From contig CM063258.1 in the NCBI GenBank assembly GCA_032158295.1, forward strand, positions 8,760,583-8,824,582: a stretch of 64,000 bases of DNA, given 5' to 3'. Numbering within the stretch: position 1 is the stretch's first letter; the number at the start of each line of letters is the position of its first letter. Source of the stretch: Pycnopodia helianthoides (lineage: Eukaryota > Echinodermata > Asteroidea > Forcipulatida > Asteriidae). Of the stretch, positions 38,101 through 50,100 are shown one piece after another. The notes under the pieces were generated by a model that made no database searches, had not been told where the DNA came from, and worked only from the letters and a program-made list of their open reading frames with translations. The translations under genes and the position numbers were made by a program.

Positions 38101-41100
38101 AGTGGACTTAATGGTTCGGTTAGTTTGACCTGGGCAGAAGGTAGCCGGTTAAACTACCCGTTGGTCCACAGTGGACTTAACGGCTCGGTTAGATTGACCT
38201 GGGCAGAAGGTAGCCGGTTAAACTACCCATTGGTCCACAGTGGACTTAATGGCTCGGTTAGTTTGACCTGGGCAGAAGGTAGCCGGTTAAACTACCCGTT
38301 GGTCCACAGTGGACTTAATGGTTCGGTTAGTTTGACCTGGGCAGAAGGTAGCCGGTTAAACTACCCGTTGGTCCACAGTGGACTTAATGGTTCGGTTAGT
38401 TTGACCTGGGCAGAAGGTAGCCGGTTAAACTACCCTTGGTCCACAGTGGACTTAATGGTTCGGTTAGTTTGACCTGGGCAGAAGGTAGCCGGTTAAACTA
38501 CCCATTGGTCCACAGTGGACTTAATGGTTCGGTTAGTTTGACCTGGGCAGAAGGTAGCCGGTTAAACTACCCGTTGGTCCACAGTGGACTTAATGGCTCG
38601 GTTAGTTGACCTGGGCAGAAGGTAGCCGGTTAAACTACCCGTTGGTCCACAGTGGACTTAATGGCTCGGTTAGCTTGACCTGGGCAGAAGGTAGCCGGTT
38701 AAACTACCCGTTGGACTCGGTTAAGTTACCTGGTTGAAATCTTCCTGGGCTGTTTGCACTGGACTCAAAATGTCCAGTTACCCATTTGCTCGTTTTAGTT
38801 TACCCCCAAAAGTCCTCTGCGAACACAGCTTAAGCCGTGGTTTGGAAAACGGTCTTCGAAATTGGGCCCTGGCTTTGCTAAGCACGATTTTCCTTGCTAA
38901 GCTAATTTTGTATGTACTGCCCATGCAGCAGCTTTGTGATCTTTGGCCTTTGTTTCATGCATGTTTTAGCTTACATGCAGTTAATAGCACAGTTGTAATT
39001 TAAGCAGTTACTCAAATGGAAATATGCATATATATATCAAACCATGATTTACAGACTATACACTGTGTGCAGTTTTCAATGTGCAATATGGAATCAATCT
39101 TTGTGGCAAAAAAAAAGAAGGTAAGGATGTAACTACGAAGAAAAAAAATGATGTTTGTTTGTGTCAGTGCATAGTCAGCGCATGTTTAAGGAGAAGTATC
39201 ATGACTGCAATAGACCTTTTGAACTGGAAGACTTTGAGACGATAGAGGGCGTCCCACTCACCGGTCCTCGCTGCCGAGAACAATGGAAAACGGGACCGGT
39301 GTGTGCGACGCCCTCTATCGTTGCAAGACTCTCACAGAGACGCCTTGCGTATGATGTCACAAGCTCAAACAGCGCCCTCGCTGAGGTCAAACGAAGACCC
39401 CCCTTTATTGGCTGAGAATTGTGCGTGGCATGTACACACAAGTGTGTTTCCATAACTTGACTTCATTGACGGCGGTCTACGAAAGCGGTCTGTGCCCCTA
39501 GTGAGTTGCCTAAAAAAATAGTGAGCCAAGCTGACCTAATGAAATCAAATCTATGGAATCTCGGAAAAAGAAATCCATTTCCTTCGTCTAGTTTTTTCAA
39601 TAAACGCACCATCCAACCAAGCTCTGTTGAGTTTATAGGAGGTCCCGTTTTGGTGAATGAATCGATAAAACGGTTTCAGTATTGTCAGGGACTTTCTTTC
39701 TCTGGTTTATTTTGATTGCTGCAATCAAAATAAGCAACTGCTATTTGGGCAGTCTTCAAATGCTATTTCTTTGACTCTTAACGGTATTTCAGACGGAAAA
39801 ATGTATTTCTCTGGAGGATTGAAACTGGTATGAACTTCATAATCATTAAGCTTTCAGACCAAAGTACCAATTTTGCATTTTTTCAATAACTACCAGTCCT
39901 GTATTTCCTCTTAAACCAATTGTCAACATTGCAGTCAAGAAACGGCTGAAAGCAAAACCTCATTAAATAAAATAGAAAAAACCACTGATCTAATGGATAA
40001 GAAAGCAGAAACAAAACCTCACCCTCTGTTGTACCTTTTTCTGAGCATCTTTCAACATTTTCTTGCCGTCGGTTCTGGCTGATATGAGGTGCATCCTCAA
40101 CGTTTCCTTCAAGTTCTTGCTGGAAAGACCTTAAAAAAAAAAAAAAAAATGCTGCCAAATTAGTTTGTCTGGAACCCAATCCCCCCTTAGAAGCTTTCTC
40201 AGGGAGTTGTTTGCCTTTGCAGGATATTGCACTGCAAGGCCAACTGGCATGTCATGGCCGAGCAGTTAAGAGCACCAGACTCGAGCTCTAGTGTTTCTGA
40301 TCAGCAGAGTGTGGGTTTGAGTCCCAGTCTTGACATTTGTGTTCTTGAGCAAGATACTTTACCATAATTGCTTTGTCCTTCGGTTGGGACATTAAGCCGT
40401 AGGGTCTCGTGTTCTAGGATTGGTAGTGCATATAAAATAACCCAGAACACTTATCGTGGAAGAGTAGGGGTTAACCCAGGTGTTTCTGGTTCACATAGCA
40501 AGCACCCTTGTTTACAGGTTTCCTCAGGCTTGCGAGCTACAGTGATTAAGTTGGTAACCGGTCACTTCGGCACCTTGCAAACTCGGCACCCACAAACTCG
40601 GCACCTTGCAAACTCGGCACAACAAACTTGGCACCCACAAACTCGGCACATGCACAAGAACAAACTCGGCAGCCTGACTCATTAAGTTCAATTATGAGGT
40701 ATCCTTGGTTTTATCACCAGAAATATATAATAACAACTAACAATTGCGTATCATTGAAACAGGTATAGTAGTCTTATCAAAGTCCAATCATTTGGTACTG
40801 AGTTGCCTTGAGCCCCTTTTCAGACTTCAGAGCCAATAGACCGTATTGAATAACCCCTTTGATGCTATGAAAGTCGCCATCTTGTGGGGCAAACTGTATG
40901 CGCGTCTAAATGCGTCGATCAATGAAGCACGCAGCGCGTAGCGTTCCCGGTTTGGTTTCTACGGCACACGTTTGAACACGTACACGCACACGCTCACAGA
41001 CGCCATGTGGCAGGGCAGGTTTTTGAATGGTGACGTCATATTCATCACGGTCTATTCCAAGGAAATGAAAACCCCAAGAAATTCCTTGGGAATTTTTAAC

Positions 41101-44100
41101 CCCACCACCACCCCCACGTGCACTTCACACTTGATGTGATTTTCCTGGAATTAATGCACACTCAAGCTGCTAACCCCTGGTGTTTTATCTCGCTTAACCC
41201 TACTCCCAAGCAGGGGGTGACTATTTCCTGGGAAATGGTTTTTTCCCCCGGCAGTTTGCCAGGGTTGGCGTGTCGTGGCCGTGAGGTCAAGCGCACTGGA
41301 CTCAAGGTCTGGTGCTTCTCATCAGCAGAGTATGGGTTTATCGGGGCCCAATTTCATAGAGCTGCTTAAGCACAAAAAGTAGCTAAGAACAACAAAATTA
41401 TGCTTAACAGAACAAGGTTACCAGCCAAACTGCCATACCAAATGTACAATTTGTGACTGGTATCCTGCTCATTTCTGCTTAGCAGGCAATTGTTAAGCAA
41501 TATTTTCTGCTTAAGCAGCTCTATGAAATTGAGCCCAGGTAAACATTAGGTCAGAAAGATCTTGATACTTACTTCCGTCTTGCTTCGCGATCTCCAACTC
41601 CTCTTCAAAGAGATCATTGATGGGCTTCCCCGACCGGATCAGATCCACTCTCGCATCTATAAACTACCATCACAGCAAAAGAAATATATGTTTAACTTTT
41701 AGCAGGGAACCAGTCACAAAACAGTACACACAGAGTTTGTGAAATATTTCATTTATTAATTCTGGTTGTAAAGCCAAGGACTCTCAGAAAGCGAACTTAA
41801 TCACTATACTAGCCAAGAGAGAGAAGAAGACAATGAAATGAAGGAAGTTTCAGTTTTAGGTGTGGGAGGAAAACCCCAGAGAAATATTCCAGGGAGAACC
41901 CGCGCAATCAGGCAGGGACTGAGAAAACTCAATCCACGTAGTGCCCAGGTGTGATTTGAACTGGGGTCCCCAGAGGTGGAAGGCAAGGCAAGACACCAAC
42001 TACGCCAACCTGACTGCCCAAATATAGTGGTTTCCATCAATGTGCACATCATGCAACCCAACTGATTGACAACAAACAAACAAGAAACCACGAGTTGGCA
42101 TGCAGGGAGCCCGCCTGGGCCCAATTGGAGGCCCAAGTCGCACTAGTTGATTGGGGGGGGGGTACAGCTTAACATGTTGACTGCCGGTCATTACATTTGT
42201 AGTGCGTTCCCATTTGCCAAGTGCGGTGCGCGTGCGTGCATAAGTGCGGTGCGCACGGGCGCATACCAAATAGGTACTATACACAAAAAAAATGAACATG
42301 CACATTCTACGGTCGACGTCCTAAGGTCCTTGTAGTGGCAGAATCCGTCTAATCCATTGCTACGAATATACTCGTAGGCGGCAGTCAACGTGTTAATGGA
42401 CAAAACAAATAGACTGCATTGTCGTGAGGCCTTTTAGCTCTTGACCTGGCATGGGGCGATGATCGGCTGTTACATAATGGCTTTCTATTGGTCTGATTGT
42501 GCTTCAGAAACTTGACCGTCAAAAACAACCAGCTGTTAGAATCTGTATATTTCTACAGAAAACAACTATGGGTGTCCAAATGGAGTTTCAATGACAAAAA
42601 AAAATTACGACTGACTGAAAACTAAAGTTGCTTTTAAACTAAAAAATAATTTTGCGCCAGTAAAAGGACAAGGATTTTTAATCCTGAAGCAGCTCATTGA
42701 AATCGGACCCAGTCTTGTAAGGATTTACAGTAAACAGTTTGCAAAAGCTGACTCGTTTATTTAAAAACAGACAAATTTATCTTACCTGGGTGAAATGTTG
42801 CAATTGTAATAGTTTCTCTAAGAACGGCTGCATGTTCCGGGATCTACATTGTACAAACACCTCCTGATCAAAACCGATCTCAGTGCCCTACAACAACAAC
42901 AACAACAACAACAACATCACAATCAATCATCATACTTAAAGGCATAGTTTTAGCCAGAGGGGTGTCTGGGTGTCTTTTGGACACCCTGCTTTAAACCTGT
43001 TTTATCCGTCATTTACATGTAATGTATGGTACACGTGTGTAAGTGAACAATTTGGACGCCCAGTTTTCAAATTTCCAGCAAATGTTGACACCCTTTTTAC
43101 CAAAACCTGGCAAAAACCTTGGCAGTGGATGCTTTTGGTAGTTACTCAAGAAATACATTACCATAAAAACTTACTTGGTAAGGAGCACCTGAGAGCTGTT
43201 GATAGTATAAAACATTGTGATAAATGACTCCCTCTGAAGTAATGTAGATTTTGAGAAAGAGGTAATTTCTCACTGAAATATTTGAATCCGAGAAAGGCTG
43301 CAGGCATGAAGCCTTTCTCCGGCATCTGAAAGCACACAATTCTATGCAACAAGGGTGTTTTTTCTTTGGGCCAAATTTTCACAGGTTTGTTATTTTATGC
43401 GGGTGGTTGGGCTGGCATAATGCATCCACATGTATCATTCAAAACCACAGTAGATGATATTGAATGGTCAGACAGTAGGAGGGTTGCCTCTCTTTTTACG
43501 CCTACGACAAATTACTCATTTAACCATTCAAAGGCATTTTTTTAAAAGAAAGAAACCCAATAAATGTGAGAGGATTTTTTTTAAACATTATGTAAAGGGC
43601 AAGTCCAAAAACTTCTGTTATCATACATAAAAAAAAACGTAACTTACGGTCTTGATGCAGACTGCTTCCCTGTATCCCCCTAGTAAATATACAAGCGTCT
43701 TAAGAAAGGACCTGGCTACTCCGTCTCCATAGAAGAGGTTTTCGTTCTTCAGGTTCTTCTTCAACTCACTCACCTGAGAGCAAAGAAAGTTTCAGTTTTT
43801 TTCATATCGTGAAGTCTAAACAGGCTTTGGTGATCACGGCTCTAATTTAGTGGGAAAAAAATCCACAGGACCCTGGGGGTTGTAGCTCAAACTGTTTACT
43901 GGACCAGAATTGTTTTTACAAGACCAACAAAAGGAAAGACAAAAATCAACCACTTCCTGACAAGGTGTAACGCTTCGTTTTGTCTGACTTTTCCTTTTGG
44001 TTTATTACTTGATACTTGATATATTTTCCCTAATTGTTGTTTTGCTTTCTTTTCACTGGATATGATTGTATTGTTTTTGTTTACATTGTCTACTTCTCTG

Positions 44101-47100
44101 CGCCTTGAACATCTTTTTGATTGATTTGGCGCATTACAAATACCTAATATTATTATTATTATTATTATAAAAAAAGTTGCATCTCCCAGGTTGTATCGTG
44201 AACTTGAGTGTGATCCCTGGCTGCACGGCAGTTAACGGTAGTATGGTTTCTGACTGGCACCCAAAGATATTCTTTATCCCTGGTAAAAATTTTTTTTAAA
44301 TATTATGTACTTTGGATTTTTGTTTTGATGAGAATAAAAATGGTAGACAACTCACAGCTTCTGAGGGGAATGCTTGAAGATCGTCAAACGGTGTCTCTAT
44401 CTTGTTGGTGTCTGCGTTGAGTATAACCACCTCGTCCAGCGCCATCTTGCGTACTTGCTGCAGGCCAAACAGATTCATTCACAAGTTAACAAGGAAAGCT
44501 CAATTTCTGGTCAACCCAATAACTTACTTCTTCCAGTCTCCTGACGATGACTAGAGCAAGCTAGTCGAAACGTTGAGACCAAAAGAACTCACTCCGCGGC
44601 AGTGCAGTTAATTACGAGAAGTCCCCCCGATCCACAAAGCTCAAGTAGTAGTCCAGGCCGATTTCCTACCTCCCGCCCAGGTAGTAGTTAATAAGCAGGA
44701 CAGTTCTTTTCAGAACTGAGAAGTCTCCCGAATTCCGAAAATCTACTCCGCAGTAGTAGAATAAATAGCAAGACAAGTTCTCTAAGAACAAAATCTACAC
44801 AGCAAAGTAGATATTTATACACATGGTGTTACCGCAAACCGAATATATATTACTTCTTCCACTGATACATTTTTTTCTCTCAAAAATGAGTAGGTGGCCT
44901 GACTGTTTCGACCCTAGCAGAGTCTTTCTCGAAGGCTAAATGACAACACAACACACATCAGGGCTCGCCTTTAACACTAGCCCGGCGTACATTGTCTAGT
45001 AAAAATTGCTATGGGCTAGTAAACACCACTTCTCAACTTGCCCTGTGGGCAGCCTACTTGTTTAAAATGCTCATTTCTTCCTTTTCAGATTTGAATGATT
45101 AATGTATAAAGTGTGTTAACCATTTAATGATTTAATCATTTAATGTGTGAACATAACTTCATTTGATCATTAAAGGTCTTGTACACCTTCGGTAACAGCT
45201 CAAAATCAGTGTCCACATCTTGTGTGATTAGACATATGCATGAACAAACAAACCTGTGAAAGTTTGAGCTCAATTGGTCATCGAGGTCACGAGAAAATAG
45301 TGAAAAGAGATCTTATGTGTTTTCTGTTTTTTCAAATTATCGCGCGCGATAATTACTATTGTTTTACTTGTTTCTCAGAAACGATAGCATTTTAGGCAGA
45401 AATATTTTAAGGAACCCTTTCTACCATTACTTACTTTAAATCATGTAAGTTATGTGTGAATCTGTAACATTGTGTTTTTCGATCTTACCAATAGTGTACA
45501 GGGCCTTTAAACTGGTTGTGATCGCTAACATTAACACATCAGGGCATTACATTTATGGCAATTCCTGTTTAAAATCTGGGCTACTAAAACTTCCTGGGGG
45601 CAAGTAAAATGCACAGTTTACTGGCCCGGCAGGCTACTTTACAAAAAGCTTAAGCGCAAGGCCTGCACATTAACAGGTATTCTAACAAAGCTTATGTTAG
45701 TGTTACACAGAATACCTTGTCATTTAGCCTTCGAGAAAGACTCTGCTAGGGTAGAAACATCTGGCCACTAACAAAATTTTTGCATTTACACAATAGGTCC
45801 TTTTGGTTGGTAAGCAGTTTGCCACAGCTAATTCTATTTTCACATTAAAGATGTTTTCATCTCACACCCATCTGGGTTTTTCCATTTATAATCTTTAATT
45901 TTGTTTAGAAGTTTGCAGAATAAATAGGTCAATTTTACCGGCATGAACGAGGAATGAACACCGACGAAGAACGGCATCGGTGCGCAACAGTAGTCGATGA
46001 GATGAGCCGGCATGACTGGAATGTAGATATGCTGCCAATAGAGGGGGTAAAGTAACGACGCAGCTCCATGAACTATCGCTGCTAACTATAAAAAAAAAAA
46101 AAAAGTAAACCATAAATACAGTGCTTTACACACATTAGTGTACGGGTAAAAACCAAAAAATCACTATCAATACAAGTACTGTTGTTATGTTTCCACCTAA
46201 AAACAATGCAATTCAATTTGATACAAATGTTTACAGGTTGATTTTGCATTGTGCCTTTAGTGAAAACCAACGCACAAACTTGGGAATGATTTTTCACTTG
46301 TCTGAGAACCAATGATGAGCAAGTATCCCGTTAATGTTTACTATCTCAACTAGAGACAGGGTCAGTACAGAAATACAAAAGAAAACAGGAGTTACAGACA
46401 TCAATAAGGAAAACAGAACAGGCTAGATGGAGGTGGCCTGGACACACTGCCCCGAAGAACAGACCACAGACGGACAACAAGACTAAATGGAGTGGCAACC
46501 AAGAACAGGGAGAAGGCGAAGAGACAGACAGAGAAGAAGATGGAGGGATGACATTAATAATAATAGTGGCTTCTTATATAGCTCTCATATCCGCCACTCA
46601 GTGATGCTCAAGGTGCTTCAACATTCAGTATTTTTCCTGCAAGGTAATGTGGAGCTTTGCTTTAGATGCACAATAATAATGTAATAATAATACTGAGTTC
46701 TTACAGCAATTGGCGTCTCAAAGCACTCAGTATTTTTTTCCTGCAAGGTATGAGGAGCTCGTTTTTTGAAGTTTGAGACCTATTCCTTTACATAGCACCA
46801 TGTAATGGTTTACAAGGTGCTGTGGCGCAATATGCTGCCAGTCAAATCAGGAACACCGGGGCGAACCCCTTCTATTTTCGATAAGTGCACTGGGTTTCTT
46901 TTACGTGCATTACACAACACACAGGACCTACAGCTTTACGTCCCATCCGAAGGACACAACAATAATGGTTAAGTGTCTTGCTTAAGTGTCACGACCGGGA
47001 CTCGAACCCACACTCTGCTGAACAGAAACACCAGAGCTTGAGTCCGGTGCACGGCCACGACACGCCACACGCCACACATTAAATGTTATGCAGGAACAGT

Positions 47101-50100
47101 ATGCACAAGCACGGTAAGGAATAGAGATGAATGTTGTTTACACGAGGAGGCCTACATCCTACACTGGAATTGAACACGGCGTAAATATCCATTCCTTCAA
47201 ATTTCAAATAGAAGACAGAAGGACATGTTCTTACCCTGCTCAGCTTTTCTGAAGTAACTAAGACCCTCCTCTCATTTAGAAGACTGTGAAAGAAACAATC
47301 AACAGCAGTTAACATTCCGGAACAAGACAGGCCATGTCCGAATTCATGGCTTCGACAATGGTCAAAATTTCATAACTGTGCACAAGACTGTACATGTTTA
47401 TACTGTTTAGATGCATTAACCTTCCTACTGTCAGTGACTCTTGGCAACATTTTCCAGTGAGTTGACCAACCATTTGAAACCATTCAACTGCCAAGGTTGT
47501 GTACGGTGGCACAACTGTGCACAGAACTAACTGTGTACTGTGTACATGCATTCCCTCATGGTATCATATTTCAGGCTGGCATAGTTTATCTATCATTCAA
47601 AACCACTTGAATGGTATTGAATGGTCAGACAGCAAGAGGGTTAAACACATGGTATCACATTGCAGGCTGGCTCTATTTATAGCTCAAAACCATGTGAGGG
47701 TGAGGGCGAGGGCTAGTTACTATAAAACAGCATGAAAGACAGTCAGGGAACCAAACATCAAAGGATTTTCACTTCCATGGCTGAAATTTTCAAGAAAATT
47801 TGCTGAACCAGCTTGGTGGACTAAACTTTACTATTGCATTTTCCTTTCTTAATTGAGGTCATGAATTTGTATAAAAATCTTTTTGAGTATCTCAACAAGG
47901 ACAACTCAATCCATTTCTTTGCTCTTTCGGTTTGTTTATCTTTCAAAAGATCTTTTAAAAGTGTACAGGCAATAAAAACTCAACAAACAATCGCCAGGTT
48001 GAAAACTTCTTTTCTCGTAGAAAGCATGAAATTCGATGGTTGTTGTATTTCCTTGATATTTTTTAGCGACATGTGACTCAAGACTCAACTTAAATTGCTT
48101 AGAACTCACACTCGCATTCGTTCCAGAGAACCCGATTAAACCCAACTATAAACCAGGACCCTGACTAGGACTCGGGAACTCAAATCTAGCAACTTGATCC
48201 AATAATAGTAGCTTGCATTTATATAGCGCTTAATACAGGGTTTCTCAGCGCTGATATTTTTTCCTGCAAGGTATGTGGAGCTAAGTTTTTTGAAGTATGA
48301 GGCCTATTCATTTATAGCACCATGTAATGGTTTACAAGGTGCTGTGGCGCATTATGCAGCCAGTCAAACCTGGGGTCGATTTCACAAAGCACTAAAGATT
48401 CATCTTAAGATGAGTTATCAGTATTACCATAGTGATTTGTATTGTGACATCACTCTTTGCTAAGCAACTGCGATGGATTTGCAGTTACGATTAGTCTGAA
48501 CTCTTTGTGAAATTGAGCCCAGGAACACCAGGGCGAATCCCTTCTCTTTTCGATAAGTGCACTGGGTTCTTTTACGTGCATTACACAACACACTGGACCT
48601 ACGGCTTTACGTCCCATCCGAAGGACGCATCAATAATGGTCATAAAGTGTCACGCTCAAGGACACAAGTGTCACGACCGGGACTCGAACCCACACTCTTC
48701 CGATCAGAAACAACAGAGCTCGAGTCCGGCATTCTTATCCGCTCGGCCATGACACAGCTGATCCAAGAGTTCAGAACTCGAACACAAGTCCCTGGAGCTT
48801 TAATTGTACACCCAAAAGCGAAAAATACAGCCGATGTGAAAATGAAAGTTGATCATCATAAACAAAAACCTGTTTCAATGGCATTGAGGTTAATCCAGGG
48901 GTCCTTACCTAGCAAACAGCGTCATCATATTGAGAGGGTTGACTGCACTGAAGTATTCTACCATGTTCCTCTGTTGATACAGAAAAAAAAAAAATTCAAA
49001 ACAATTTTAAAACATTTGGAACTCCTGGGCTGTATTGAACAAAGCACTAAGATTCATCTTAGGATGAGTTGTCAGTATCACTACAGTGATTCGTATTGTG
49101 ACATCACACTTTGCTTAGCAATTAAGATTGGTTCGCACTTAAGATCAGTCTTAGCTCTTAGTGAACAAACTTTAGAAGCACCATATTTACACAAACAAAA
49201 TCACCCATAAATGTTCACTTCCCCGGTGAGCATCTATGGAGGTTAACACGACAACCCTTTTCCAAATTCATGCTTCGGCTTAGGCTCTGGCTTGGGCTCC
49301 GGCTTAGGCTCTGGCTTGGGCTCTGTCTACTTGTTTGAAACGCCATACTGAAAGCTCACATTTTCAAAATAGCTGATTGAGTCTCAACCCAAGCCATGAT
49401 TTCGAAAAGGGTGCATATAATGAAGAAGACAAAAAATGTAACTTTAGCTCATAGACCTTATGCACTGGCGTCATCACCCTGCTATCTTAGAGGTAAAATG
49501 ATGACGAAACAATGGAAAAGGCACATCTGCAGCCAATAGCGACCTTCTTTTGACCTCTAGTCGAGGGCGCCTTACTCATAATGGACATGTGCATTAGGTC
49601 TATTACAGCCATCTATTTGCTGAATTCTAAATCAATGTAACCAATTTGAGGCTGAATGGGAGACCAGTCTGGCCCTCTTTCATGTGATGAGAAAGGCTAC
49701 CTCTAAAACAATGCTGCCTATAAGGAACTAGACATGAGGACTGTACACTTACGTTTTCAGGTATTCTAGGTAAAGCTTTGCTGTCTGGACCAGTAAACTT
49801 CATCTCCTGAAAAGAATTAACAACAAATATATTTTCAAATACTCAAACTCAAAGCCTGGTCGTGCACACTCAATTCAAGACTCAGCTATCTAAAATGGCT
49901 GCAAGCCTGCTTGGATTTTGTGGTGGGTTCTAAATGTGAACGACTACTGCCAGTCTGGGTCATAGATTGGTTGGGTCATAGAGTGGTTGGGTCATAGATT
50001 GGTTGGGTCATAGATTGGTTGGGTCATAGATTGGTTGGGTCATAGATTGGTTGGGTCATAGATTGGTTGGGTCATAGATTTGGCTGATTTATATTAGACA

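Noticed and set aside
37954..38472. Plus-strand frame of seven 23-residue repeats
   Set aside because: The 69-bp minisatellite period is a multiple of three, so the open frame is automatic. Units outside this span break the frame.
49960..50090. CRISPR-like array
   Set aside because: The units are contiguous 16-bp repeats without spacers, in an animal intron.
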